Positions 52,047 through 60,041 of a stretch of 64,000 nucleotides of DNA are shown in pieces. The notes beneath the pieces were generated by a model. That model was not told the DNA's origin. It did not search any database and saw only the letters and a list, made by a program, of their open reading frames with translations. This stretch comes from Cellulosimicrobium terreum (GTDB lineage Bacteria > Actinomycetota > Actinomycetes > Actinomycetales > Cellulomonadaceae). The translations under genes and the position numbers were made by a program. The stretch spans positions 930,001-994,000 of the forward strand of contig JACYFD010000001.1 of NCBI GenBank assembly GCA_014803435.1, given 5' to 3'. Each line of letters starts with the position of its first letter. The first letter of the stretch is position 1.

Positions 52047-52135
52047 CGGTGCTCCGGGGGAGAAGGGTCCGTCCAGTCTCGTCGTGCGGCACCCGAGCCG
52101 CACGACGAGCGGATCGAGGGGGCCGTCGAGGAGGG

Positions 52136-52152
52136 GTGTGGTCCGACCACAC
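52136..52152. promoter_or_regulatory. lut operator 1
   Basis: Perfect 17-base palindrome GTGTGGTCCGACCACAC. It follows the TACGGT -10 candidate of the lutABC promoter (minus strand, 52164-52159), so it would cover the transcription start. Confidence 0.82.
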
Positions 52153-52158
52153 GCGGTC

Positions 52159-52164
52159 ACCGTA
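52159..52164 (-). promoter_or_regulatory. -10 element TACGGT of the lutABC promoter
   Basis: On the minus strand TACGGT lies exactly between the two lut operators, about 112 bases before the lutA ATG. No clear -35 was found, as is common when an operator covers that region. Confidence 0.5.
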
Positions 52165-52169
52165 GACCA

Positions 52170-52184
52170 TGTGGTCTGACCACA
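52170..52184. promoter_or_regulatory. lut operator 2
   Basis: Perfect 15-base palindrome TGTGGTCTGACCACA. Its centre is 33 bases (three helical turns) from that of operator 1, so both sites face the same side of the DNA. TGGTCnGACCA is the pattern recognised by FadR-type lactate regulators. Confidence 0.82.
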
Positions 52185-52209
52185 GCCACCCGGGGTCCTT
52201 CCGCTCGCC

Positions 52210-52215
52210 TACGCT
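52210..52215 (+). promoter_or_regulatory. -10 element TACGCT (leaderless promoter candidate)
   Basis: TACGCT ends 6 bases before the GTG of the regulator gene at 52222. Operator 2 lies 26 bases upstream, close to its -35 region, so autoregulation is likely. Confidence 0.5.
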
Positions 52216-52221
52216 GGCCCC

Positions 52222-52935
52222 GTGCGCACCCACGAACGCGTCCTCGCGAGCATCGAGGCAGACCTCGCCGACGGCCGCTGGGCCCTCGGTCAGCGGCTCC
52301 CCGCCGAGCGGGCGCTCGCCGAGGAGCTCGGCGTCTCGCGCTCGTCGGTCCGCGAGGCGATCCGGGTCCTCGAGGCGATGGGCATCGTCCGCACCGCGGT
52401 CGGTTCCGGGCCCGACGCCGGGGCGACCGTCGTCGACCGACCTGCCGCCGGGCTGGGGGCGGCGGTGCGCCTGCACGTCGCGTCGGGCACGCTCGCCGTG
52501 CGGGACGTCGTCGAGACCCGCGTGCTGCTGGAGACGTGGGCCGTGCGCGCGGCCGTGCCGGTGGGGCTGGTGGGACCGGTGGGGCTGGACGGGCAGGCCG
52601 ATGTGCTCGACGACGCGCGCGGGCTGCTCGACCGCATGGACGACCCCGAGCTCTCGCCGGACACCTTCCGCGCTCTCGACGCGTCGTTCCACCTCGCGCT
52701 CGTGCGGCTCGCCGGCAACGCGCTGGTCGAGGCCGTGATGACGGGCCTGCGCGGCGCGATCGAGTCCTACGTCGCGGCCGGGAGCGCCGCGCTGCCGTCG
52801 TGGGGCTCGACGGCCGAGCGTCTTCGTGCGGAGCACCGCTCGGTGCTCGACGCCGTCGCCGCGGGGGACGGCGAAGGAGCGGCGGCGGCGCTCCGCCGGC
52901 ACATCGAGGGCTTCTACTCAGAAACCGGTCTCTGA
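52222..52935 (+). CDS. FadR/GntR-family regulator of lactate utilization (LutR/LldR-like)
   Basis: Transcription factor of 237 residues, divergent from lutABC. The wHTH is in the first 75 residues (ADGRWALGQRLPAERALAEE, LGVSRSSVREAIRVLEAMG). The FCD effector domain has its metal ligands Asp and His in LDASFHLALVRLAGN, His in RAEHRSVLDAVAAGD, and His in LRRHIEGFY. An insert PVGLVGPVGLDGQADVLDD of low complexity lies in the middle. It is a second FadR-type paralog, distinct from the fucose regulator. The GTG start is fixed by TACGCT 6 bases upstream. L-lactate is the expected ligand. Confidence 0.9.
   Translation: MRTHERVLASIEADLADGRWALGQRLPAERALAEELGVSRSSVREAIRVLEAMGIVRTAVGSGPDAGATVVDRPAAGLGAAVRLHVASGTLAVRDVVETRVLLETWAVRAAVPVGLVGPVGLDGQADVLDDARGLLDRMDDPELSPDTFRALDASFHLALVRLAGNALVEAVMTGLRGAIESYVAAGSAALPSWGSTAERLRAEHRSVLDAVAAGDGEGAAAALRRHIEGFYSETGL
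52919..52934. promoter_or_regulatory. Pectin-locus operator 1
   Basis: CAGAAACCGGTCTCTG, a 16-base palindrome with one mismatched pair, sharing the AAACCGGT core with the other sites. It overlaps the end of the lactate regulator gene and lies just upstream of the -35 box at 52941. Confidence 0.6.
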
Positions 52936-52940
52936 GAGCA

Positions 52941-52969
52941 TTGTGCTGAACGCGCCGAGCCCCTACAGT
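52941..52969 (+). promoter_or_regulatory. Promoter of the acetylesterase gene
   Basis: TTGTGC (52941-52946) and TACAGT (52964-52969) with a 17-base spacer, upstream of the SGNH esterase gene at 53034. Operator 2 follows at about +1 to +14. Confidence 0.65.
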
Positions 52970-52976
52970 ACGGATC

Positions 52977-52990
52977 GGAAACCGCTTACC
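52977..52990. promoter_or_regulatory. Pectin-locus operator 2
   Basis: GGAAACCGCTTACC, two mismatches from GGAAACCGGTTTCC, 8 bases after the -10 box. Confidence 0.6.
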
Positions 52991-53033
52991 GGCGGCTCCA
53001 TGACGGTCCGCTCGACGAGGAGGCGATGGCGCG

Positions 53034-53756
53034 ATGGGCAGCACCGAGAAGCGCGCGATCCACATCGCCGGCGACTCCACCGCGGCCCCGAAGGGCCGCG
53101 CCGCGGCGCCTGAGACCGGCTGGGGGATGGCGCTGCCCTACTACGTCCCGGCCGTGCCGGTCGTGAACCACGCGCGCAACGGCCGCAGCAGCAGGTCCTT
53201 CGTCGAGCGCGGCGGCCTCGCCGCCGTGATGGAGACGCTCGGGCCGGACGACGTCCTCGTCGTCCAGTTCGGCCACAACGACGCGAAGGTGTCGGCTCCG
53301 GAGAGGTTCACCGAGCCGTGGACCTCGTACCAGGAGCACCTGCGGCTGTACGTCGAGGCGGCGCGCCGGGCCGGCGCGCGTCCCGTCCTCCTCACGCCGG
53401 TGGAGCGCCGTGCGTTCGACCCGCAGGGTCGTGCCGTCCCGAGCCACGGCGAGTATCCCGACGCGATGCGGGCGCTCGCCGAGCAGGAGGGCGTGCCGCT
53501 GGTCGACGTCCAGCAGTCCTCGCTCGCGCTGTGGGACCAGCTCGGTAGCGAGCGCACCCGCGAGTATTTCCTGCACACGGCCGACGGTCGCCGGGACGAC
53601 ACCCACTTCGGTGTCGCAGGTGCCTCCGCGGTGGCGCAGCTGGTCGCGTCCGGCCTGGTGGGAGCCGGTCTCCTCGTTGCGGACGACGTCGTCCGGCTCG
53701 GGTGCGCGGTCCCCGAGTCCGCGCTCGAGCGGGCGGTGGTCGACCCGAACGCGTGA
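53034..53756 (+). CDS. SGNH-hydrolase, rhamnogalacturonan acetylesterase-like
   Basis: Removes acetyl groups from pectin fragments, by analogy with Bacillus YesT and fungal RGAE. SGNH signature blocks: GDST (Ser15 nucleophile), NHARNGRSSRSF (Gly block), VVQFGHNDAK (Asn block) and the catalytic DDTHFGVAGA near the C-terminus. Length (240 aa) is typical of single-domain RGAEs. There is no signal peptide, so it acts inside the cell on imported oligosaccharides. The ATG at 53034 has GAGGAGGCGATGGCGCG nearby, a weak ribosome-binding site. It has its own promoter and operator. Confidence 0.88.
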   Translation: MGSTEKRAIHIAGDSTAAPKGRAAAPETGWGMALPYYVPAVPVVNHARNGRSSRSFVERGGLAAVMETLGPDDVLVVQFGHNDAKVSAPERFTEPWTSYQEHLRLYVEAARRAGARPVLLTPVERRAFDPQGRAVPSHGEYPDAMRALAEQEGVPLVDVQQSSLALWDQLGSERTREYFLHTADGRRDDTHFGVAGASAVAQLVASGLVGAGLLVADDVVRLGCAVPESALERAVVDPNA

Positions 53757-53757
53757 T

Positions 53758-53773
53758 GCGGTGCGTGCACCGC
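53758..53773 (+). terminator. Short hairpin after the acetylesterase gene
   Basis: GCGGTGC (53758-53764) and GCACCGC (53767-53773) form a 6-7 bp stem directly after the stop codon. A second imperfect stem at 53774-53804 overlaps the next promoter. Confidence 0.45.
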
Positions 53774-53787
53774 CCGTCGAGCGTGCG

Positions 53788-53816
53788 TTGAAACGCTTCG
53801 ACGGTCCTGCTAGATT
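53788..53816 (+). promoter_or_regulatory. Promoter of the oligosaccharide transport operon
   Basis: TTGAAA (53788-53793) and TAGATT (53811-53816) are exactly 17 bases apart, the best sigma-70-type promoter in the window. A perfect operator palindrome follows about 10 bases after the -10 box. Confidence 0.75.
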
Positions 53817-53825
53817 CCCCGCGCG

Positions 53826-53839
53826 GGAAACCGGTTTCC
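53826..53839. promoter_or_regulatory. Pectin-locus operator 3
   Basis: Perfect 14-base palindrome GGAAACCGGTTTCC at about +3 to +16 of the transport-operon promoter. The GAAA(C)CGG(T)TTC style suggests a LacI-family repressor. Confidence 0.8.
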
Positions 53840-53894
53840 AACCGGGCGACGACGCCCAGGACCCACCGCGCTCAACGACGAGAAGAGGAGCTCC

Positions 53895-54878
53895 ATGAGC
53901 GTCACCACGGCGCCGAGCCCGACGAACCGCGAGGCGTCCGAGGACGCCTCGCGGCGAGCGCCGCAGGACGGCCGGAGGCGCAGGGGCAGCGCCCTGTGGA
54001 AGCACCGTGTGCTCTACCTGATGATCCTGCCCGGGGTCCTCTACTTCCTCGTCTTCAAGTACCTGCCCATGGGCGGGCTCGTCATCGCCTTCCAGGACTA
54101 CAAGCCGTTCCTCGGGTTCACGGGCAGCGAGTGGGTGGGGTTCGACAACTTCGTGCGCCTCTTCACGGAGGACACGTTCTTCGTCCTGCTCCGCAACACG
54201 CTCGCGCTGTCCGTCCTGCTCCTGGTGTTCGCGTTCCCCATGCCGATCGTCCTGGCGCTGATGCTCAACGAGGTCCGGACGAAGTTCCTCAAGAAGTCCG
54301 TCCAGACGATCGTCTACCTGCCGCACTTCATGTCGTGGGTGATCATCGTGTCGATCTTCTACGTGATGCTGACCATCGACGGCGGCAGCATCAACAACCT
54401 GATCGTGAGCTGGGGCGGAGAACCTGTCTCCTTCCTGACAGACCCCGACTGGTTGCGTCCGATGTACGTGTTCCAGGAGATCTGGCGCGCCACCGGGTGG
54501 GGCACGATCGTCTACCTGGCGGCCATCACCGCCGTCGACGAACAGCTCTACGAGGCAGCCGAGCTCGACGGCGCGGGCCGGCTCCGGCAGACGTGGCACA
54601 TCACCCTCCCGGCGATCCGTCCGACCATCATCGTGATGCTCATCCTCACGATCGGGGACTTCATGGAGCTCGGGTTCGAGCACATGTTCCTCGTGATGAA
54701 CTCGCTCAACCGCGAGGTCGCCGAGATCTTCGACACCTACGTGTACACGACCGGCATCGTCAACGGGCAGTTCAGCTATGCGACTGCGGTCGGGCTGTTC
54801 AAGGGACTGGTCGGGCTCGTCCTCGTGGTCTTCGCCAACAGGCTCGCGAAGCGGTTCGGCGAAGAAGGGGTCTACTGA
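53895..54878 (+). CDS. Carbohydrate ABC transporter permease, LplB type
   Basis: CUT1-family permease of 327 residues. A Ser/Arg-rich cytoplasmic start is followed by six helices. LYLMILPGVLYFLVFKYLPM, the LplB/YtcP-type motif GGLVIAFQDYKPF, TIVYLPHFMSWVIIVSIFYV and the EAA loop AAELDGAGRLRQTWHITLPA are diagnostic of the pectin/unsaturated-galacturonide importers (LplB, YteP). AAGAGGAG precedes the ATG. First gene of the operon with the YesL-like and binding-protein genes. The partner permease is 4 kb downstream at 59127. No ATPase is encoded in the cluster. Confidence 0.93.
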   Translation: MSVTTAPSPTNREASEDASRRAPQDGRRRRGSALWKHRVLYLMILPGVLYFLVFKYLPMGGLVIAFQDYKPFLGFTGSEWVGFDNFVRLFTEDTFFVLLRNTLALSVLLLVFAFPMPIVLALMLNEVRTKFLKKSVQTIVYLPHFMSWVIIVSIFYVMLTIDGGSINNLIVSWGGEPVSFLTDPDWLRPMYVFQEIWRATGWGTIVYLAAITAVDEQLYEAAELDGAGRLRQTWHITLPAIRPTIIVMLILTIGDFMELGFEHMFLVMNSLNREVAEIFDTYVYTTGIVNGQFSYATAVGLFKGLVGLVLVVFANRLAKRFGEEGVY

Positions 54879-54908
54879 CGGCCCCGCCGTCGGTGGAGCG
54901 GAAGCGCC

Positions 54909-55646
54909 ATGTTCTCCTTCGAAGGATTCGTCCGGCTCAACACGTACCTCACGGGCGCGTACAAGCTCGTATACCTCAACCTCCTGTGGGTCGTCACGAC
55001 CCTGCTGGGGCTCGTGGTCCTCGGGGTCGGACCCGCCTCGTACGCGCTCGCCCGGTACGTGGACCGGTGGTTCCGGCTGGGTGAGGAGCCGCCGATCACG
55101 CGGGCGTTCTTCGCCGCCGTGCACGAGCGGTTCTGGCAGTCCGTCGTGGTGGGCTGGATCTACCTCGCCGCCGGGGCGGTCATCGTCACCAACGTGTTCG
55201 GGGCGTCGAGCTGGTACGTCCAGGCGCTCAACGTCGTCGCGCTCGTGGTCTACGCCGTCTCGTCGTTCTACGTCTTCTCGGTGATGGCCGCCACGAGGTA
55301 CCGGACCATCCGCGAGACCGTCGCGGCATCCGTCCTGATCGGCTTCGGGTCCCTCCACCTGACGGCGCTCGGCGGCACCGCCGTGATCGCCGCGACCTAT
55401 CTGATGACTCGCTACGCACTGCCCGTGCTCGGCCTTCTCGGCGTCGCCCTCCCGGCCGCAGCCGTCGGCCTGGTCACCCGGGCCGTCTACAAGGAACTGG
55501 AAGAGGAGGGCTCCACGACCACCCCCCGACCGCAGACCCACCACCTGGCGACGGAGCCAGACCTGGCGAAGGAGCCAGCCGCGGTGCCGACCGGCGCCGC
55601 ACCTCCGACGAGCACCATCACGTCAGCAACGACGCGCGTGAGCTAG
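54909..55646 (+). CDS. YesL-like (DUF624) membrane protein
   Basis: Membrane protein of 245 residues of the DUF624 family, found next to CUT1 pectin transporters (Bacillus yesL). It starts MFSFEGFVRLNTYLTGAYKL, then YLNLLWVVTTLLGLVVLGVG with the conserved GPASYAL, and FFAAVHERFWQSVVVGWIYL. About five membrane segments. The C-terminal tail (from residue 200) is Thr/Pro/Glu-rich. It lies 30 bases after the permease gene in the same operon. Its role in transport is unproven in any organism. Confidence 0.85.
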   Translation: MFSFEGFVRLNTYLTGAYKLVYLNLLWVVTTLLGLVVLGVGPASYALARYVDRWFRLGEEPPITRAFFAAVHERFWQSVVVGWIYLAAGAVIVTNVFGASSWYVQALNVVALVVYAVSSFYVFSVMAATRYRTIRETVAASVLIGFGSLHLTALGGTAVIAATYLMTRYALPVLGLLGVALPAAAVGLVTRAVYKELEEEGSTTTPRPQTHHLATEPDLAKEPAAVPTGAAPPTSTITSATTRVS

Positions 55647-55677
55647 CACGCAACGTCACGAGAGGAATCACCACATC

Positions 55678-57189
55678 ATGAAGAACACCAGGATCGGCGC
55701 GCTCACCGCGGCGTCGGCAGTCCTCGCCCTGACCCTCACCGCCTGTGGCGGGGGCGACGACGACTCGGCGAACGAGGCGAGCACCAAGGACAGCATCACG
55801 TGGATGGCCATGCTCCACACGGCGACCACGCCGGAGAAGGACGGGGTCATCGAGACCGAGCTCGAGAGCTACACGGGCAAGGACATCGAGTTCCAGTGGG
55901 TGCCCGACGCGTCGAAGGACGAGAAGATCAACGCCGCTCTGGCGTCGGACTCCCTCGCCGACATCGTCTCCCTCACGAACATCAACAACTCCACCGTGCG
56001 CCAGGCGATGGCGCAGGGGCAGTTCTGGGACGTCGAGGAGTACCTCAGCGAGTACCCGAACCTCGCGAAGATCTCGCCCGACACGCTCGACGCGGCAAAG
56101 ATCGACGGCCACCTCTACGGCGTGCCGTACCAGAAGCCGCTCGCCCGCTACGGCGTGCTGGTGCGCCAGGACTGGCTCGACAACCTGGGGCTCGAGGTCC
56201 CGCACACGATCGACGACCTCACCGACGTCGCCCGCGCCTTCACCGAGGAGGACCCGGACGGGAACGGCGAGGACGACACGGTCGGCTTCTACGACCGCGA
56301 GGAGTCCTACCTGGTCGGCTTCCGCTCGCTCGCCGGGTACTTCGGCGCCGGGCAGTACTTCTCGGTCACGGACAGCGGCGAGGTCGTCCCCAGCTTCACG
56401 ACCGACGAGTTCAAGGAAGCCATGGAGTGGTACCGCGAGGTCCACGACAACGGCTGGATGAACGAGGAGTTCGTCACCCTGCCGAAGCAGAACCAGAAGG
56501 ACGGCATCGCGCAGGGCAAGGGTGGCATCGTCATCAGCGGCCTGTTCGAGGCGAAGAACTTCCAGGAGGCCGCGCTCGCCGCCGACCCCGACTCGCCCAT
56601 GGAGTGGGCCCTCGTCAACGACATGACGCACGGCGACGTCGACCGGCGCATCCTCACCGACACGAACAGCGGCATGGGCGGCTGGCTCGCGATCCCGAGG
56701 TCGAGCGTCGAGACCGAGGCGGACCTCAAGGTCGTGCTGGGCTTCATCGACTCGCTCATGGACGAGCAGCCGTTCGACCTCATGACGAACGGCATCGAGG
56801 GCACGCACTACGAGCTCGACGAGGACGGAGTCGTCGTGATGCTCGACAACACGAAGTGGGAGCAGGAGGTCCAGCCCTTCTCGTCCTCTCGCCCGTCGGA
56901 GCTGGTGCTCTTCTACACGTCGTCCAACGAGTACACGAACCTCGCGCACGAGCTGATGGCCGAGAACGACGAGTTCGCGGTCGGCAACCCGGCGCAGCCG
57001 CTCACCTCCGAGACGTACGACTCGCAGTGGTCGATCGTCGACCAGCAGGTCAACGACGCCTACAACCAGTACGTCATGGGCCAGATCGAGATGGAGGACT
57101 TCGAGAACGTCGTCGACGGGCTGAAGAGCCAGGGTGTGGACGCCGTGACCGAGGAGCTCACCGCGGCCTACGCCGCAGCCAACGGCTGA
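55678..57189 (+). CDS. Extracellular solute-binding lipoprotein, LplA/YtcQ type
   Basis: Binding protein of the CUT1 importer, 503 residues, large as is usual for the LplA/YtcQ group that binds pectic or other oligosaccharides. Lipobox LTAC (Cys23) after MKNTRIGALTAASAVLALT. The body shows DIVSLTNINNSTVRQAMAQG, LDAAKIDGHLYGVPYQKPL, VLVRQDWLDNLGLEVPHTID, GGWLAIPRS and a C-terminal TAAYAAANG. GAGAGGAA lies before the ATG at the operon position next to the YesL-like gene. Its length and the neighbouring GH28 and acetylesterase genes point to galacturonan or rhamnogalacturonan fragments. Confidence 0.92.
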   Translation: MKNTRIGALTAASAVLALTLTACGGGDDDSANEASTKDSITWMAMLHTATTPEKDGVIETELESYTGKDIEFQWVPDASKDEKINAALASDSLADIVSLTNINNSTVRQAMAQGQFWDVEEYLSEYPNLAKISPDTLDAAKIDGHLYGVPYQKPLARYGVLVRQDWLDNLGLEVPHTIDDLTDVARAFTEEDPDGNGEDDTVGFYDREESYLVGFRSLAGYFGAGQYFSVTDSGEVVPSFTTDEFKEAMEWYREVHDNGWMNEEFVTLPKQNQKDGIAQGKGGIVISGLFEAKNFQEAALAADPDSPMEWALVNDMTHGDVDRRILTDTNSGMGGWLAIPRSSVETEADLKVVLGFIDSLMDEQPFDLMTNGIEGTHYELDEDGVVVMLDNTKWEQEVQPFSSSRPSELVLFYTSSNEYTNLAHELMAENDEFAVGNPAQPLTSETYDSQWSIVDQQVNDAYNQYVMGQIEMEDFENVVDGLKSQGVDAVTEELTAAYAAANG

Positions 57190-57275
57190 CGCAGGTCCGA
57201 GGGTGCCCGCGCGTGGCGGGCACCCTCGGTGCGACGGCGTCGCCGACGACGTCGTCCGGACGAGAGGAGAACACC

Positions 57276-58577
57276 GTGCCCACCCACGACATCCGCGAGC
57301 TCGGCGCCACGCCGGGCGCGCTCGTGACCGCGTCGATCCAGGACTCGATCGACGCCGCGGCGTCAGCCGGGGGCGGGCGGGTGCTGATCCCTGCCGGCAC
57401 CTGGCGGACGGGCGCGCTGCGCCTGCGCTCGCACGTCGAGCTCCACCTGGAGAGCGGTGCACGTCTGGCGTTCGTGGAGGACCGGGACCTGTACCCGGTC
57501 GTCGACGCCCGCTGGGAGGGCGCCCTGTCCCGGATCTACTCCCCGTGCCTGTACGCGCACGGCGAGACGGACGTCGCGATCACCGGGTTCGGCACCATCG
57601 ACGGCGGTGGGCAGCCCTGGTGGGACGCGTTCCGCCACGACCGGGAGTCGCTCGCGCACCCGCGCCCGACGCTGGTCGGCCTGCACGAGTGCCGGCGCGT
57701 CACGATCCGCGACGTGACGCTGCGCGACTCCCCGAGCTGGACGGTGCACCCGCTCCTGTGCGAGGACGTGACGATCACGAACGTGCGGATCCTCAACCCC
57801 GCGGACTCTCCCAACACCGACGGCATCGACCCCGAGTCGTGCACGAACGTCCGGATCAGCGACTGCCACATCGACGTCGGCGACGACTGCATCGCCGTCA
57901 AGGCCGGCTCCGAGGCGACGCCCGAGCGCGTCGCCTGCGAGAACATCACCATCACGGGCTGCACGATGGTCCACGGGCACGGCGGGGTCGTCATCGGCTC
58001 CGAGATGAGCGGCGGCGTGCGCAACGTCGTCATCAGCTCGTGCGTGTTCCAGGGCACCGACCGCGGCATCCGCGTCAAGTCGCGACGCGGGCGCGGCGGT
58101 GTCGTGGAGGACGTCCGGGTGACCAACGTCGTCATGGACGACGTCATGTGCCCGTTCGTGCTGAACACCGCCTACTTCTGCGGGCCTGGCGGCAAGGACC
58201 CGGTCGTCGCCGACCCTGCCCCGCAGCCGCTGGGCGACGGGACCCCGCTCCTGCGGCGCATCCACCTCGCGCACGTCACGGCGCGGGGCGTGCACGCGTC
58301 CGCCGGGTACCTGCGCGGCCTCCCGGAGCAGCCGCTGGCGGACATCACCCTCGAGGACGTGCGGATCTCGTTCGCCGCCGACCCCGTGCCCGGGATGCCG
58401 GCCATGGCGACGGGGGTCGAGGACGTCGTGCGCTCGGGCTTCCAGGTCGAGCACACCCAGGGGCTGGTGCTCTCCGGCGTGCACGTCGACGGGTGCGTCG
58501 GTCCGGGCGTCCGCGCCGACGCCGCCAGCACGGTGCGCTCACGCGACGTGAGGATCAACGGTGTCTACGACGACTGA
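57276..58577 (+). CDS. Glycoside hydrolase family 28 (polygalacturonase-like), intracellular
   Basis: Right-handed beta-helix enzyme that hydrolyses polygalacturonate or rhamnogalacturonan oligomers. All GH28 catalytic blocks are present: NTDGIDPES (Asn180-Asp182), GDDCIAVK (Asp203, Asp204), HGHGGVVIGSEMSGG, and RGIRVKSRRGRGG (the RIK-type motif). Length (433 aa) is normal. There is no signal peptide; the GTG at 57276 (MPTHDIRELGATPG) has AGAGGAGA before it. It acts in the cytoplasm on imported products, like the exo-acting clade. Its end overlaps the next gene by 17 bases. Confidence 0.92.
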   Translation: MPTHDIRELGATPGALVTASIQDSIDAAASAGGGRVLIPAGTWRTGALRLRSHVELHLESGARLAFVEDRDLYPVVDARWEGALSRIYSPCLYAHGETDVAITGFGTIDGGGQPWWDAFRHDRESLAHPRPTLVGLHECRRVTIRDVTLRDSPSWTVHPLLCEDVTITNVRILNPADSPNTDGIDPESCTNVRISDCHIDVGDDCIAVKAGSEATPERVACENITITGCTMVHGHGGVVIGSEMSGGVRNVVISSCVFQGTDRGIRVKSRRGRGGVVEDVRVTNVVMDDVMCPFVLNTAYFCGPGGKDPVVADPAPQPLGDGTPLLRRIHLAHVTARGVHASAGYLRGLPEQPLADITLEDVRISFAADPVPGMPAMATGVEDVVRSGFQVEHTQGLVLSGVHVDGCVGPGVRADAASTVRSRDVRINGVYDD

Positions 58578-59130
58578 GCGGCCGGTGGTCCCCGCGCCCA
58601 CGACGCCCGCGACGCCCGCGGTGCGGCGGACCTGGGAGATCGGGCTGGCCGTGACCGGGCTCGTCCTGAGCACCGTGCTCCTCGGCGGGTTCGCCGCGGT
58701 GATGAACGGACTGGACGAGCAGACGTTCCGCCGCGACGTCCTGCCGGCGATGACCGACGCCGGGATCGTGCTCGGCACGGCCGCCCCGTACGAGGCCGCG
58801 CGCACCGCGGCCGCCTGGTTCGGCTTCACCCTCGTCGCCGTGCTCGCGACGGGAGCGGCGGGCGTCTACGTCGCGTGGCAGCGGCCGCGGTGCAAGGTGC
58901 CGGGCGTCCTGCTCCTCGTCGCAGGGCTCACGTGCCTCCTCGGCAGCCAGCTCGTGCTCCACCCGGTCGCCTTCCTCTTCTTCGTGGCCGCGGCGCTGTT
59001 CGCGCTGAGGAACGTCCCGCCCGAGGAGAGACCACGGCGGGAGCGCCGCAAGACCGGGACGTCCGCCCCCGGCACCACGACGGACGAGACCAGCAGCGTC
59101 GCTGCGCACAGCACTGGAGGACGACGATGA
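58561..59130 (+). CDS. DUF4064-like small membrane protein in the pectin locus
   Basis: Membrane protein of 189 residues with four hydrophobic segments: TWEIGLAVTGLVLSTVLLGG, AWFGFTLVAVLATGAAGVYV, VPGVLLLVAGLTCLLGSQLV and PVAFLFFVAAALFALRNVP. The opening RTWEIGLAVTG fits the DUF4064 family. The C-terminal tail is basic then Ser/Thr-rich. GTG start inside the GH28 gene (17-base overlap), and its stop overlaps the LplC-type permease start by ATGA, so it is translationally coupled to both. Such a protein at this position is not a known part of LplABC importers; function unknown. Confidence 0.75.
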   Translation: MSTTTERPVVPAPTTPATPAVRRTWEIGLAVTGLVLSTVLLGGFAAVMNGLDEQTFRRDVLPAMTDAGIVLGTAAPYEAARTAAAWFGFTLVAVLATGAAGVYVAWQRPRCKVPGVLLLVAGLTCLLGSQLVLHPVAFLFFVAAALFALRNVPPEERPRRERRKTGTSAPGTTTDETSSVAAHSTGGRR

Positions 59131-60041
59131 GCAAGCATGCCGGGACCACCGTGACGAGCAGGCCGCGACGGTGGCGGCCTCCGACGGTGGGCCGCGGGGT
59201 GTTCCAGGTGGTGAACGTCCTGGTCCTCGGCGGGTTCGCCGCGATCTGCCTGCTGCCGTTCCTCAACATCATCGGCAGCTCGTTCGCGACACCGGGCGAG
59301 CTCACGCGGCGCCCGTTCGTCATCCTGCCCGAGACGTTCACGCTGGACGCCTACCGGTACATCATGTCGACGCCGACGATCTTCCGGGCGATGGGGGTGT
59401 CGATGTTCGTCACCGTCGTGGGGACGCTCGTGAGCCTCGTGCTGACGTCCCTCATGGCGTACGCGCTCTCGAAGCGCTACCTGCGCGGGCGGCGGCTGCT
59501 GAACTTCCTCGTCGTCTTCACGATGCTGTTCAGCGGCGGCATGATCCCCACGTTCATCGTGGTCAAGGAGCTCGGGCTCATCGACTCGCTCTGGTCGCTG
59601 ATCCTGCCCGTCGCGATCAACGCCTTCAACTTCGTCATCATGCGGAGCTTCTTCCAGGCGATCCCGGACAGCCTCGAGGAGGCGGCCCGCATCGACGGGT
59701 GCTCCGACCTGGGCGTGTTCCTGCGGATCGTGCTGCCGCTCTCGCTGGCGTCGATCGCCACGATCGGCCTGTTCTACGCCGTGTCGTACTGGAACACGTA
59801 CCAGTCCGCGATCCTGTACATCAACTCGTCGGAGAAGTGGCCGATGCAGGTCCTCCTGCGTCAGATCGTCATCGTCGCCAGCGGGCTCAACGCCGACGCG
59901 AACGTCGTGGACGTCGTGCCGCCGGCGCAGTCCATCAAGATGGCAGTCATCGTCGTCGCGACGCTGCCGATGCTGATCCTCTACCCGGTGCTGCAGAAGT
60001 ACTTCGTCAAGGGCGCGCTGATCGGTTCGGTCAAGGGCTGA
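59127..60041 (+). CDS. Carbohydrate ABC transporter permease, LplC type
   Basis: Second CUT1 permease of the pectin oligosaccharide importer, 304 residues. Six helices starting VFQVVNVLVLGGFAAICLLP. Diagnostic blocks FLNIIGSSFATPGELTRRPF, MAYALSKRYLRGRRLLNFLV, VFTMLFSGGMIPTFIVVKEL, and the EAA loop SLEEAARIDGCSDLGVFLRI; the ending KYFVKGALIGSVKG is the LplC/YtcP signature. Overlaps the DUF4064-like gene by ATGA and the convergent serine hydrolase gene by 11 bases. Partner of the LplB-type permease at 53895. Confidence 0.93.
   Translation: MSKHAGTTVTSRPRRWRPPTVGRGVFQVVNVLVLGGFAAICLLPFLNIIGSSFATPGELTRRPFVILPETFTLDAYRYIMSTPTIFRAMGVSMFVTVVGTLVSLVLTSLMAYALSKRYLRGRRLLNFLVVFTMLFSGGMIPTFIVVKELGLIDSLWSLILPVAINAFNFVIMRSFFQAIPDSLEEAARIDGCSDLGVFLRIVLPLSLASIATIGLFYAVSYWNTYQSAILYINSSEKWPMQVLLRQIVIVASGLNADANVVDVVPPAQSIKMAVIVVATLPMLILYPVLQKYFVKGALIGSVKG

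Noticed and set aside
52047-52160. 38-residue N-terminal extension of LutA
   Set aside because: It would run through the lut operator and -10 region; MRIALAATCIGDVMFPQAPR is the conserved LutA start.
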